A stretch of 64,000 bases of DNA, from assembly GCA_028023455.1 (NCBI GenBank), contig JAQFVV010006305.1, positions 1,789,001 to 1,853,000 on the forward strand, given 5' to 3'. Both the position numbers and the translations under genes were made by a program. The stretch comes from Epiperipatus broadwayi. Taxonomy: Eukaryota; Onychophora; Udeonychophora; Euonychophora; Peripatidae. The notes under the pieces were generated by a model. The model saw only the letters and a program-made list of their open reading frames with translations, was not told the origin of the DNA and searched no databases. Below, one piece after another: positions 24,432-37,833 of the stretch (positions within the stretch are counted from its first letter, which is position 1; each line of letters starts with the position of its first letter).

Positions 24432-25038
24432 ACATTTGTCATATCTGACCTTGCCTTTAGAAGTGGATTATTCCAGATTCCTTGCCTGATTGGCTAGCAC
24501 CCGGCCGCTATCCAATGGGAATAAATCCTTTGTTGGGGTTCACACACATAATCCGGGTGTTTCCAGTAAGGTAGGGGATCTGCCATTAATAGACAGCTTT
24601 TTTGGAGGCAAGGCAGAGAGCAATTACTTCTGTCAACCTGAACAGCTGAACGTGCTCTCCAATAAACCCTCTGCCATCAGCAAAGGTATTTCTCTAATCA
24701 TTATCACATTGTCCATACAATCAGACAAGTCCACATAGGAACTGGAAACTGCCATGTCTGCAACTGACTCGAGGCAAGCTGTCTTGTACAGCCAGAAGTC
24801 TCTTACTTGATTGAGCTCACAAGGCAGGCTATTTATACAGCTGGAAGTGAATTCCATTACTCGGCACGACTACCTCAGCATTAACTTGTATGAACCATAT
24901 TTATATGTTTGATTAACTAACATGCATGTATATTTTTTGTAACTAATAAATTATACATATTAATTGTTGATTAGTTTGTCATCATTTGTCTGTTGGTTTG
25001 GAACTGAACCTGTAAGCCAAGCCAAACACAACAACATT
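24432..25038. mobile_element. Solo LTR (597 bp) with 5-bp target duplication ACATT
   Basis: The block 24437-25033 starts TGTCATATCTGACC and ends AAACACAACA, so it has TG...CA ends. It is flanked exactly by ACATT at 24432-24436 and 25034-25038. It is much GC-richer than its surroundings, contains AATAAA-type signals near 24524 and 24947, and has no long ORF. A single LTR with a target duplication is what LTR-LTR recombination leaves. Family (Gypsy, BEL/Pao or Copia) cannot be told. Orientation is probably plus, judged from the polyadenylation-like signals in the second half. Confidence 0.75.
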
Positions 25039-25811
<773 letters not shown>

Positions 25812-26024
25812 TCCCGCAGCAAATCTCTGCTGAGGTAAGAAGCAATCGTTAAGTTCTCCGATGTAAGTATTTATTTTTTACTTTTGTTCCAACTTGTTAT
25901 GCGAAAAATAAACATAATACAGGAAAAATCGAATTATATAATAGATTAATAGTGTTTTTTGAAAAATATCGGTGTGTTTTAATATCTTTTTTAAAAAAAA
26001 TACTGACTTGAGTCAGAATAAATC

Positions 26025-27629
26025 ATGGCTACTGCCCAGTCAAGCGTGAGCGAATTAAGCACCAATACAAAATTAACAACATCGTTAGTTTCAACATCGC
26101 CTATTTCGTATGCAAAAGTACTTAAAAGTAATAGCAATACTACAGCACCAACTCAAATACCGCGCTTCCGTAGAACAAACACAAATGATATTAAAAATCT
26201 TGATCTAAACACTCGAGAGGAAAATCAACCCCCAGCCGCAATCTGGACAAAAGAAACGCTTGAAAATGTGACGGACCGTTTCAGTAATACGGTGCCTCGG
26301 ACGTTATTTGAAACATTTCGCAGGTTTTTTTCACCAACTTCGTTAGTACTCGCAGTAACCGATAATCAATGCTCATTATATCGTTTCCCAAAAGCTTTAT
26401 TATATGAAGCAATCACGCAAAATGCACTATGGGAAACAATCTCTTGTATCGCCGACCACCCAAATTCTCGATATATAACCATTGATTTTTATACTCAGCA
26501 GCAAAAAGAACGGTTTCAATCCACTATTTTAGCACTTGATAATTACGCACTCGTAATTATAGATGAAAACCGGAAAAATATAATTACTGGAGTGCTTAAA
26601 AATACTTATCTTAAATACAACGTACAAGATTTTCAAAAAATGATAAACCCGTTTGGAAAAGTAATTGCCCTACAGCCTATATATTTAAAAGACACACCTA
26701 TACCGATATGTAGTAATCGTTTTGAATTTAAAATAAAACTACATAAAAACGTAGACGCCTCAACGATTCCAACACAGATTACAGATCAAGAAGCGACACT
26801 CTCTCTTCACATAAGAGGTCTAAAGCCACTTTGTTTTGGCTGTGGACAGAGAGGACACCTAGCAACTCAGTGCGATAACACAAAAAGCAATCACTGTGAA
26901 CAAACTAAAATCCTCTCCCCAGAACAACCCAGTGATGAAAATAAAATTTATAATAACACTACATCCATTGGCAACCCAATAATAGAAACCGGAAAAAAAC
27001 AGGTTCAAACACCCACAAACAAAAATAATAATGGATCAGAATTGCCTATCCCAAAGACCAACCAAAAAAATAATAACACAAAAACTAACACAGAAATCCA
27101 AGATTCAAACGAAAATAATTCTCAAGAAACCACAACACAAAATACAGCAATTACATCACAGGATCAGCATCTCAATAAAACAAAATGTGTACCAAGTAAA
27201 AATCAACAAACAGAAAGTAAACACACACAGTTATATAATGAAAATATAAATCCAGATAATATAAAGATACCAATAATAAAAAAAACTACAATTATAAACA
27301 AAACTGCATCAAACATAATGGATGCAATAGAAGCCCCTCTTCCACCTATTCAAGAGAATACACCAGAGGGAAAAAGGAAGCCCGGCAGACCAAGTAAAAA
27401 TCATGAATCCAAAAAGGCAAAAAAAACAGACCAAAAGCACAACTCATCAGACATATACAATTTAGAAAATGATGAAATAGAAATGGATATAAGCCAACAA
27501 CAAATGGACACCTGTTCGGTTTCATCACAAATTGCCTGTATAGAGTCTGAAGCAATATTAAATGAAAGAAAAACTGATAATAAACCCAACGTCTTAAATA
27601 TGTATCAGCATCCATCTACTGCAATATAA
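26025..27629 (+). CDS. LINE ORF1 protein: RRM-like region, CCHC knuckle, AT-hook
   Basis: This intact 534-residue frame encodes the RNA-binding particle protein of the LINE. Residues about 90-260 look like the folded region seen before the knuckle in Tx1-type ORF1 proteins. A CX2CX4HX4C zinc knuckle (CFGCGQRGHLATQC) sits at residues 270-283. Residues 285-445 are low-complexity, rich in Asn, Gln and Thr. An AT-hook (KRKPGRPSK, GRP at 454-456) lies in a basic stretch at about 448-470 that also resembles a nuclear localisation signal. The AT-hook is unusual in an ORF1 and binds the minor groove of AT-rich DNA. The ATG at 26025 is the first of the frame. Family assignment is by inspection only. 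Confidence 0.9.
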   Translation: MATAQSSVSELSTNTKLTTSLVSTSPISYAKVLKSNSNTTAPTQIPRFRRTNTNDIKNLDLNTREENQPPAAIWTKETLENVTDRFSNTVPRTLFETFRRFFSPTSLVLAVTDNQCSLYRFPKALLYEAITQNALWETISCIADHPNSRYITIDFYTQQQKERFQSTILALDNYALVIIDENRKNIITGVLKNTYLKYNVQDFQKMINPFGKVIALQPIYLKDTPIPICSNRFEFKIKLHKNVDASTIPTQITDQEATLSLHIRGLKPLCFGCGQRGHLATQCDNTKSNHCEQTKILSPEQPSDENKIYNNTTSIGNPIIETGKKQVQTPTNKNNNGSELPIPKTNQKNNNTKTNTEIQDSNENNSQETTTQNTAITSQDQHLNKTKCVPSKNQQTESKHTQLYNENINPDNIKIPIIKKTTIINKTASNIMDAIEAPLPPIQENTPEGKRKPGRPSKNHESKKAKKTDQKHNSSDIYNLENDEIEMDISQQQMDTCSVSSQIACIESEAILNERKTDNKPNVLNMYQHPSTAI

Positions 27630-27691
27630 ACAAAAATTTAGTATTAAAAATAAAATAAAAATCAATACCCTGTTAAAAAATTATTTAAAAC

Positions 27692-30600
27692 ATGAAGATA
27701 AAAATTGGATCTCTCAACATTAGAGGCTTAAATGCCACCAAAAAACTTTTTGATCTCAAAAAATGGTTACATACAACACAACCACACATACTTGGGCTTT
27801 TGGAAACAAAAATATACAGCAGCTCTCAAATTGATCCATCAAAATATTTAGTCAGCCAAGGTTTTTGTGCCTGCTCAAGGCAATCATCATCACCATCAGG
27901 TGGCACAGGCATAATTATTTCCCACAACTGCCCTTTTGATTCTTTTAAAATTATATATATTGACTCTAATCTTATCATATTAACACTCCATCATAAAAAT
28001 ATCACACTTAACCTAGTATTTGTATATATACCACCAGGCCCCATCATCATCTCCAGAATAATAGCAACAATAAATTCAATGCTTACAGCAACACCAAATC
28101 CCATAATACTCCTGGGAGATTTCAACATGACCTACCAAACTTTTGTCACCAAATGGATCCATCAAATAACAATCCCACTTATGAGTGCTGAGGGTTTTCT
28201 CCCATCAAACTCAATATCTTTTAATAACAATAGATATAAGTCACTTATTGATTTGTGTTTCTACTCACCAATGTTACATCATTATTTTAATCTTGAACTC
28301 TGTCCATCTATAATCTCAGATCATGCTGCTCAGTTCATCACCCTCGACCTAACAAAAATACAGAATACAACAATAGCCCTCCAAAAGACTATGCGAATAC
28401 TTCTTCCAGCACAAACAACTGAATTCCTATATTCAGAAACATATATAATGCTCCAAAAACTTCAAAACATGTCACTTGATCCAGTACAAAAGTATATAGC
28501 ATTCACCAATATACTTTCTTTCAACATCAATCATATTACCTGCAACTCAACACCCCCCACCAGATTATTAGCATTGGCAGATGAACTACATAAAAGAATA
28601 ACCATTTCCAGACCAACTACAGATAATCAAACACAAATTAAAAAACTTACAGAAATGTACAACAATACATGCAATACACTAAAGCAATATGTAGCAATAA
28701 AAAAGAAAAAAATATGCCTTACACAACAACATACTTGGACCAGAGCATACATACGGTGGGCATTGGGATACCCATCCACAGTCAGAGTGCCTATGGCACT
28801 TGAAATAGATGGTTCTATAACAGCTGGACATAACATGATAAACCCAATATATCAACACTTTAAAAAAAAACTGCAAAAACAGAGTGTGTACATACCAAAT
28901 GAAGACATATTTGGAGACCCTGAAACAGACACACCAATAACAACAACTGACATTGTATTTCAACTTGCAACAATAACAAACACATGTCACCCAGGACCAC
29001 AAGGAATTCCCAAATTTGTGTTCAAACATCTTAGTCACTTCACAGCAAAATACCTGTGCGATCTAGCCAATTACATATCCCAAAAAATTTACAACATACA
29101 AAGTCTATACCCAATTGCAATGGTTCCATTTAACAAAAAACCAACAGCAATATCATCTTTATCTAATCTACGACCAATTTCAATGGGACCTTTAGGAATA
29201 AAAATTCTTGAAAGAGTGATAAAGGAAAAAATAGAACAACACATACTCCCTGTGTTATCATCAGCACAATATGCCAAAAAAGGATCATCCATTGGCCAGG
29301 GTGCCTTAATGTACAAAACAATTATTGAAGTAGTAAAAAAAAAGAAAGAAATATGCACCAATTATAGTTCAACTAGACATTGAGGCAGCTTTTGACTCAG
29401 TGCCTATAGCCAAATTATTAGACGTGCTGAAAAAAACAACAACACCTCCATCCCTACTATATATAATAGCAAATCTGCTACTCAGCCGTGAAATTCACAT
29501 CACATTGAATGGAAAAAAATCACCAGCCTTCAGACCGAGTCAATCCATCCCACAAGGATCCCCCCTAAGTGCCTTGCTCTTTACAATATATATAAATCCT
29601 CTATTAATAGAGATACAGAAAAAAATAAAAGGCATTCAAATTCCAAACACTGCTTTAAATATATCATGCATAGCCTATATGGACGATGTAACCGTTTTCC
29701 TCCCCTCTAAAAAGAACCTCCCCATATTACAAGAGATAATCAAGAATTATACCTCAAATTTTAATTTAAAAATTAACACAAATAAAACTGCTGCATGGTC
29801 AATATACACAGGCAAGCACTGTACAGAGATGTTTAATGGTAAACCATCTGCTTTCCTTGGTTTCCCATTCTACCTTGGAACCAATGGAATGAGGCAAAAA
29901 ATTCAAAATAAATTAAAAATAGATGCTGAAAAAATCACAGCCTCACTTGAAAAGTCATACCTGTCAATATATGCAAAGGTAGCACTATTTAATCAACTTA
30001 TAACTACAAAAATTACATACTATACACCTATAATCAAATTTGCAAAAACATTCATATCTAAAATCTCGTCAATCTGTAACAAACTAATATGGAAGAGAAA
30101 GACAGTGGCAATCTCTTTAAAAAATCTGAGCAGACCACCACATAGCAATGGACTTGGACTCCATACAATCAATGTTTTTTACACACAGAAATCAGTAAAT
30201 CTAATAACAGCAACCATAAAAAGATTTCCAGACCTGGAGTGTGTAATCAGTATAATACCCACAGACAGACCACCCCCTTCATATGGATATCTATCCACAC
30301 TGATTGAAGAACTCAAGCCAATATACAACAAAATATCACTCAATAATGACAACAAGTATACATACTGGGACATTTACAATATACTACATCCCAACCAGAC
30401 ACCCAATCTACATCCATCAGTTCTTGGAATAGACAACAGGCAGCTACTGCAACAATTCAGAAAATGGTCATTAGAACCAAAATTATTCGATTTTCTACTT
30501 AAGCTTAATCTCAATGCTCTACCCACAACCCATTTCCTTAGATTTCGTAGATTCTATACCAATATAGACCCCATGTGCGGACTATGTCATAGAGAAGAAG

Positions 30601-30929
30601 AGACACAAGATCATTTTCTTCATTCCTGCAGTGCCCTAGAAACAATACGTCGCACAATGTTTACCACATACAGAAAGGCTATCATTTCAATAGATGAAAT
30701 AATAAATACATTTAAAAAAGGCAATAACCCTGCTATTCGTGCAGCAACATACAGCCTTTATGCCTACTGGTGCACCAGATGCACTTTTGCACTTGCCAAT
30801 AACCCTCGACGCCACCCAGCAACATATTCAATAAAACTAGAACTGTTAAGAAAAAGAGACAGCATCCTAGCTCAACCAGATATATTTGCAGCCACATGGT
30901 CACACTTGAAACAGAGATCCAGTCTATGA
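27692..30929 (+). pseudogene. LINE ORF2: APE endonuclease + reverse transcriptase, one frameshift
   Basis: ORF2 (about 1079 codons) nicks target DNA and reverse-transcribes the element RNA there. The endonuclease/exonuclease/phosphatase domain spans residues 1-215, with SLNIRGL at 7-13, LLETK near 36-40, GDFN (D143, N145) and SDH (209-211). The RT has RPISMGPLGIKILERV, LDIEAAFDSV, IPQGSPLSALLF and the catalytic AYMDDV box (codons 29673-29690). A CGLCHREEETQDHFLHSC zinc-like motif near 30574-30630 precedes the C-terminus. One extra A at 29360-29361 shifts the frame just before motif A, giving a 563-codon first part and a second part open from 29400 or earlier. Otherwise the frame is clean, so an assembly error is possible. 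Confidence 0.93.
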
Positions 30930-31028
30930 AATATAAAGACCAATAAGATAGATGATGACATTTTCAACATCAGCATTTTTTCCAACTTTAAAAAAAAAAA
31001 AATGCAAGCATAAGTTTTGCTTTGAAAC

Positions 31029-31030
<2 letters not shown>

Positions 31031-31090
<60 letters not shown>
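31031..31090. repeat. (AAT)20 microsatellite at LINE 3' junction
   Basis: Sixty bases of perfect AAT begin immediately after the LINE 3' UTR. They are in phase with the same motif and strand as the 5' flank. The tract may be the remainder of the split array, a templated 3' tail, or both. Confidence 0.95.
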
Positions 31091-31095
<5 letters not shown>

Positions 31096-31311
31096 GTAAT
31101 TATTTAGACATGGTCAAGATTTACAAAAGTAATTTCTGCCATAAAACTGGGGAACAAAAGCTAAAATGACAAAGTCTTTAATAATTCCCTCTCTTCATAT
31201 ACACCCGGGTATCGTTTTATGCGGATTTATTTAATGTGATTTTGAAGTTATGTGATTCATGATTCTTCTTAATATCTTTGTATGCAGTTTTCTTTTATGT
31301 GATAAAAATTA

Positions 31312-31424
31312 TTAGATCAGAAGTCGAGCTCCGATAATGCGCTATAACTTTAAACATTATAAATTTCACGCACTCATGTCATATTAAAAGTAATAGCGTT
31401 ATTATCGGAGTTTGACTTCCATCT
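31312..31424. repeat. Internal palindrome of the Tigger-like element
   Basis: ATTAGATCAGAAGTCGAGCT at 31312 onward pairs with a complementary block ending near 31424 (GAGTTTGACTTCCATCTAAT), giving arms of about 35 bp around a 43-bp loop. Confidence 0.7.
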
Positions 31425-31529
31425 AATAATTTCAATATTTTCAGCGCTTTATAAGTGCTGTAATAGATTTTATGTAATAAAGAAGTTCATAATTCACTTA
31501 AAATCAGAACTTCCCCATTTTATATACAC

Positions 31530-31835
31530 ATATTAAATTTTACAAGACTATAATGTAAATCTGTTCAAACGTTATAGATGAAAAATACTATGTTTGTTGT
31601 TGTTTTTGTATTTTAAATCATGTTCTATTTTTGCTTTTTATAAAAAGAGTACGTAATTAATTAATCATTTAGTGTCCGCAAGTAATCAATTTTACAAGAT
31701 TATAATGTAAATCTATTCAAACCTTATAGATGCCTATACGGTGTAGGTTGTTGTTTTTGCATTTTAAATCAAGTTCATTTTTTGCTTTTTATGAAACGAG
31801 TATGTAATCAATTAATCATTTAGTGTCCGCAAGTT
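31530..31835. repeat. Two-copy ~150-bp tandem duplication in the Tigger-like element
   Basis: TTTTACAAGACTATAATGTA... ending in AATCATTTAGTGTCCGCAAG occurs at about 31535-31682 and again at 31690-31832 with modest divergence. Confidence 0.8.
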
Positions 31836-32640
31836 TATTTTTAAAAGGTGAGGGTACAATTAAATTTGACTATTAAAATCTGATTTTTAATTGTAATTAA
31901 CAATTTAAAAATTATGTAACATGATCTGAAACGATGAAATTTGATTTTTAAATGGAATTAAAAATTAAAAAATTAAAGACAAACATAAGAATTTAATTTT
32001 TAATTGTTAGTTCTAATTAAATTTTGCCCAACAGTGGTGAGTCAGTGTCTTTTTATTATCGTAAGTTTAAGTTTTTATTTTTACTTTAAACTTTTAGTTT
32101 ACCCTAATGGAGAGGAAAATACACCCAAGAAAATGAATTTCTTTGGAAACAAAAATTTCAATTTTAGATCGCTTAGTGATATGGGAAGGATCAACAGTGA
32201 TTGGAAAACGTTTTAGTTGTATTTCCTCTTGACTTCGTTTAAGGAGAAGCTACAGTACTTCACATCACATCATGATGAATTTGATGTCTCAAATAGCGAT
32301 AATTATTAAAATACCGTACATGTATGAAAAAAATGTAAATTACGCATAAAAATATATTGTTTTGAATAAAATTAAATACTGTAGTTAATAAAAAAAGTAA
32401 AAAAAAAGTTTGTCTTGTATCAATTTTTTTCAAATTTGAAATTTTTTATTAGTCATATTTTATTTTTTTTTATGCGAATTTTAAAGTAATTTTACATTGT
32501 TGCTTTGCTTTGATGCGATTTTTGGAAAATTACAGTACGTATCCCCCATTTTTCAAGGTTAGTTAAATCTATTTTTGTGCGATTTCTTTTGTGCATGTTT
32601 TCTGAAGAACCTATCTACCGCATAAAATGAGACCCAGGTG

Positions 32641-33108
32641 TATAATGGTAGCAACTAATCAATGTTGGTGATACTTTGCCATTCTTGTCAATGAAATTTC
32701 TTCTCAATGACTGTGAAATATAGATTGAACTTTAAAATAAATCATGAATTGCAAGTGTTACTAAGAAGTATGGCGAAAAATAAGGGAATGACAATAGTAT
32801 ATAATAAAATAAATTTTAGCTTTGAGTGATTTTACAGAATGCTGCTGTAAAAGTTAAAGACTACAAATGATGAACCTATAATAAGTGTGTGTTTCACAGC
32901 ATATTAACCTGCAATGATTACAACTGTTTTTTTATAATGCAAACACTATAATCGATATCTGATATCACTCATTCCTAAGAAGAGACTTAGTTTATAATAT
33001 AATCATGATTCCAAACTTGATTTTTTTTTATTAGTATTATTTTCAATAAGTATTATATAATTGACTAATAGATTTACTACAGCAGCTTCAAACTATGTTT
33101 TTTTTTTT
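32641..33108. other. AT-rich DNA, nothing recognised
   Basis: No coding or element structure was identified. Confidence 0.5.
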
Positions 33109-33211
33109 TAAAACAAAAGATAATCAACCCTTTATACATGTGCTGTACTCTTATATTAAGTCAACAGTACAGGTGTGTGTAAAGGATTGATTACCTTCTG
33201 TTTAAAAAGTA
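33109..33211. repeat. Imperfect hairpin, ~42-bp arms
   Basis: AAACAAAAGATAATCAACCC (left arm) is complementary to the right arm ending GGATTGATTACCTTCTGTTT, with a loop of about 20 bases centred near 33157. It may be a tiny MITE. No target duplication is clear. Confidence 0.6.
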
Positions 33212-36200
33212 AATATTGTAACATTTGTATAAAAAAATTTTTTTAAATATAAATCATCAAAATCACAAAAAATGGAAGAACCAAATTACATTTATTTAGA
33301 ATAACTTTTAACTAAAATCATTTGTTTGTTTTCTTATAATCGGATATTATAATGGAATAAATTTACTTTTTATTATTGTAAGCATTATTTATAAGTATTA
33401 TAATATTTCTAAAACGATAAAAAAAAAATAGCCATAAATTACAAAAAAAAAAAAAAAATGGAGACAAATTAATTACATTTAGACAACAAGTGTGAGATAC
33501 TGCTATCCCTGAAAAAAAGAGGGCACAATACTCATAATATCTAAACTAAATTCAAACTAATATGATTTTTGCCTATGAAGGTACTGAGATGAATGCTTGT
33601 TCAATTTTAAATCTATACAATTAAGGCATATCGAAAGTTCATGTGATATTATTTATTGGTTATAACTGTTGAGAATTAATTAGCTTATTTTCTTGTCACG
33701 CTTACAAACTGGAGTATGAGCCTGAGATAATAAAACTCGGTGACTTTCTCAAATCATGAACACATTTAGAATTTTTCTTTCATGTGGTTATTTCATTATC
33801 AAAGCTTCTAATCACCCAATTGTTAGTCAATAACTAGATGTCTAACTATAGCTAGAAATTAAAGAACTCATGCTAATTTGGGGTAGTAATATAAATGTCA
33901 ATATGCTGAATGTAAAAATAAAAAATATGACTATAAAACAATGCTACTTTCATTACTAGTAGAATAGCTGTTATTCTCTTATGGGATGCTGAATCTGCAA
34001 TTTATCATTACCTTTTCACATAAAAAAAATATGATGGCCTTGAATGAAAGATAAAAATATCAACATAAAATATGTTTTAAGATAGGATAAAATCAAAAAA
34101 TTTACTGGAATAACTTTCAAAAACAAATATTTAAGACAAACTTTTCTGAAAAATGTTGTGGGATTTTATTCTGCAATGAGTTGTTAATGGATAAAGACAG
34201 TGATAATGGATGGATGTTTAGATGTAGTGCTCAATATCTCAAATCTGTCTAGTCTATAAGATGAAAATTCAAACTCTTAATAGAGCTATACATTTTTCAT
34301 ATAGCCAATCCTGCTAACTACCAAATCATTATTAGTATACATATCTTTAGCTGCTCATAATTGGAGATTTGAGTAAAAAATAAAAACCAAAAAATATCAT
34401 GAAATAGCATGGATACATCAATGGAGACCAGCTTAGTTAATAGTGTACATTCCTTTGATATTCTTTAGTAGTAGAAAAAATATATTGGAAACAGTTTTTC
34501 ATTGCTGTGAACTGATTAGAGTTATTACTTAATTTTCAAATAAAAAAATTAATTTTAAATGCTTTATACCATTTCCAAAACTTTTTTTTTTTGTTATATA
34601 TTTCATGTGTAACACTCATAATGACTTAACAAAAACAAACATTTGCACTAGATAACCGTATATTTATTTATAATTTAAAAATTACAATTGTATTTCAGTA
34701 AGAATATCCATATAAATACACAAAATGATTAATTATATTTTTGAAAAACAAACTGAATGTTTAATGGAATTATAATATTTTAATATTTTTCACACAATTC
34801 ATTGAACGATGTTTAGGAAATTTATAATAATAATGTGAAAGCATAAATAAACAGTTTGAATAATCAATGTATGCTCAAACAATTTTTTAAGGGTTTATCA
34901 TATGGAAAAATAACAGAACCATCCAACATTAAATTCCACTTATTAGTTTTATCAGGCAGGCCGCAGCTTTCTAGAAATTATTACCAAATCTTATAAATGG
35001 TGCAATAGGTAGGTATCTAGTTGTTATAGCTATTCAAGTGAGAATTCAAATCCTAGGTAAAAGCTTTCTATTATTTTCAATCAGACAAAAATATATTTAC
35101 AGCTTTAATAATAATAATTATATATTCAATTGCTTAAGGATTTACATTCTAGTACCAAAATGATAGATTGACAAAATTGTTTATTTTGCCCATCTAGAAA
35201 TAAATTTAAAAGCTTGTTATTAGGCCTGCCAATCTATCAGGCTCTAAAACATACAGAGCAAATTCATAGGATTTAATAGTAGTTGTTCAATGTATTTGAT
35301 TAATGATGTGTGAGAAGGTAAGTATATTATTAGATTACATTTAAGTGAAAAAATCCTATCAGATATCAAAAATATAAAACACTAAAAAAACAAAACGAAA
35401 ATCATGCTACCCATCAAATCTTTTAGCTGAAAAAAAAAAAAAAAGATAAGTAGGAGTATATATGTATGTTCCATAATTTTTAAAATAAAAATTTGGACTG
35501 GTTTAAGAAAAAATAAGTTACTTGTACAAGATTTCCTAAAAAATGAATCAACTATTTCATTCACAATCAGTTAAGACTTTTCTATGTTATGTTATTGTAA
35601 TAGTGAACATATTTTTTAATTGCTAGGAAATAAGGTTATTGATTATTAAATAAATTTTTGGGTGTAGTGTGTATGTGTATAATGAATATAGATGAAGGGA
35701 GATAACAAAATGTTGAAAAAACATTTAGTTTATTGTCAAAGCGCTTTTCAACAAATTATTTTCTAGTATTTATTCATTTTTCTTTAACCGAGATCATTCA
35801 TTAGTCTCAAGTGCTAGCCAAAGATGTTGATCCTAAGCGAAGTGCGAGATCTCATTATTCTAAATAAATGAAATTAAAAAAATTTAAGTGAAAAGCCTAC
35901 TTGGAAAAAAAAAGATTGCTTCAGAAATGTTTTTAGTCTCTTTCAATTTTTTTAATTAATTACCGATTTAAAACTTTCATTATGCGTTTTTAATCCCCCT
36001 CCTACCTTCACCTGATGATAAAAGCAATTTCATGTTTTTTAAGAATGACTTATTGCAAATATATAAAAACTTATTAAAGTTTATATATATGAGGTGCTAC
36101 ACTATGTTAAGACAGTAACAAGCAATAATAAACTATCACTGCTGATATTGGCTGTCTCCAATTATCTAGAAAGTAAAATCTTATTATCTTAGAAAAACAC

Positions 36201-36312
36201 TTGGTAATAATGCACAGTTTTTGTTTATTAATGAATCCGAGGACTTTATTGAAAAAAAATTAAACTATATTAAATATAAAAATTATATTATCATTGATAG
36301 GTATTAATATTA
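33212..36312. other. AT-rich DNA, nothing recognised
   Basis: About 3.1 kb without a supported gene. ORFs are short and low-complexity. A GC-richer patch near 35800-35860 has no recognised identity. Confidence 0.5.
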
Positions 36313-36600
36313 TAAAGAAAGGTACTTGTATATTTATCAGTTTGCCAAAACCGAAGCATTTTTTTTGTTCAATTATATATTTTCAGGGACATACAGTAAA
36401 TGACCAAAATAAAATGGCTGAAAACAAGTGATATTTAATATTTTCAGTGTTAGTTTTTAGTAATGATACTTTAAAGAAAGACAAATTGTAGGTACTTGTG
36501 CATTTACAGGTTTGATAAAGCCATAGCATTTTTTTTGTTTAATTATACATTTTCAGGGGCATATGATAAATGCCTAAAATAAAATGGCTGAAAATATGCA
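36313..36600. repeat. Two-copy ~155-bp tandem duplication
   Basis: Blocks containing GTACTTGT..GCATTTTTTTTGTT..ATTTTCAGGG..AAAATAAAATGGCTGAAAA occur at about 36318-36425 and 36480-36596. The unit is diverged by roughly one base in six by eye. Confidence 0.75.
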
Positions 36601-36855
36601 ATGGTATTTAAGTTTTCCAGTGTTGTTGTTTTTTATTAATGTTATTTTAAAGAAAAACAATTTTATAATATTTCCACTTTATTTGCTAATATTTTTTTTC
36701 TACTAACAAGTTATTTTACAGGTAAATACACAACTACCTTATTAGATGTGATATGTTGAATGTATAGAAAACTTTAAACTTTATTTAAACTTTTCAAATA
36801 CAAACAATTTGGTAGTAATAACACACAAATAGACAACATAGGTTAGTAATTACAT

Positions 36856-36889
36856 GTTTCGAGTAATATTATTCCCCACTCTTCTTCAG
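36856..36889 (-). ncRNA. Hammerhead-ribozyme-like core (family A, PLE-2 left arm)
   Basis: This is the best-preserved example in the window. On the minus strand CTGAAGA is followed by one A, then a GAGT/ACTC stem around a 13-base loop, then GAAAC. CUGANGA and GAAA are the two conserved hammerhead strands. The one-base offset between core and stem II departs from the canonical fold. Confidence 0.45.
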
Positions 36890-37055
36890 GTATTGCTGGC
36901 CTGACTGATATGCACCGAGACCGTATTCGCATAGAGGTTGAACTTGCCCCTTTAGATTCTTGTACATCGAATTTAAAGCAAACACTCTAACCAACTCAGC
37001 TATTCTGTCAAAGGCAACAGATAGTAGAAATTTGATATATTTATATATGAGAGTT

Positions 37056-37066
37056 GGTTCAAATCC
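37056..37066 (+). promoter_or_regulatory. tRNA T-arm/B-box-like GGTTCAAATCC (left arm)
   Basis: GGTTCAAATCC fits the RNA polymerase III B-box consensus exactly. Its inverted twin is at 37770-37780. It lies on the opposite strand to the A-box/B-box pair of the same arm, so two tRNA-derived pieces appear joined here. Confidence 0.4.
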
Positions 37067-37139
37067 TCCTGGGTTCTTCAATTATTTTTTTTTTAATATT
37101 AATTTTTCTTAAAAGCAAGATTAATTAGAGGTTTCCATA

Positions 37140-37645
37140 CATTGTTTATTGCCATACTGGGTAGACTTGTGGGTTTATTTACCACTGATGATCATATGAG
37201 CAGCTTTCTTGAATTTTTTTCTATGCATTTTTCCCTCTTTATCCAATATTTTTGTATTTTCCCAATAAAACATATGGTCATTAGTATATACATGGTCTGC
37301 TACGGTAGACACATCTGTTTTTTTCTCTTTTAACCATCAACATTTGTTCATTCAATCACTTTTCAACAGGGCAATATGTCTCACAACTATATTTCCTTTC
37401 ACACTCACATGGTAATTCATAGATGCAGTTTTTGTTCTTTAGCATTTCTAGTTTAAGCCTAGTAGAAGTAAGAATTTCTCAAAGTATTATATGGCTTTGG
37501 AAATCTGATCTAATATTATATTAACTGCAGATTTAATTTGTTTGCCATTCCTGGTATGCATGGATACTCTACAGCACCAATAATTGTTTTTCCTTTTTGT
37601 GTGTAAATAAGGAGGAAAAATGTATAGAAGAAAATTCAAGAAAGT
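37140..37645 (-). pseudogene. PLE-2 GIY-YIG nuclease C-terminal fragment
   Basis: Translating the minus strand with several stops and shifts gives the usual end of a Penelope protein. A Cys-rich start like NYHVSVKGNIVV or, in the next frame, IYELPCECERKYSCETYCP (37395-37440) fits the degenerate GIY...YIG strand. It is followed by VADHVYTNDHMFYWENTKIL and DKEGKMHRKKFKKAAHMI (about 37140-37290), the conserved GIY-YIG tail. The RT is absent. The YIG motif is mutated, so no activity is expected. Confidence 0.75.
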
Positions 37646-37833
37646 AGTTTGTATGACAATGGTAAATAATCCTATAAGTCAACTCAGTAGGGCAATACAC
37701 AATGTATGGAAACCTCTAATTAATCTTGCTCTTAGGAAAAATTAAAAAAAAAAGTTGAAGGACTCAAGAGGATTTGAACCAACCCTCATATATGAATATA
37801 TCAAATTTCTACTATCTGCTGCCTTTGACAGAA

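Larger units (their letters stand above)
31202..32640. mobile_element. Tigger/pogo-like non-autonomous DNA transposon
   Basis: The ends are imperfect inverted repeats of 23 bp: CACCCGGGTATCGTTTTATG at 31202 onward and, on the other strand, CACCTGGGTCTCATTTTATG inward from 32640. The element is flanked by TA on both sides (31200-31201, 32641-32642), the target duplication of the Tc1/mariner/pogo group. The terminal CGTTTTATGCGG and internal TGATGCGATTTTTGGAA blocks resemble Tigger ends. At 1439 bp with no transposase recognised, it is non-autonomous or gutted. A 70-codon frame at 32004-32216 is unrecognised. Confidence 0.75.
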
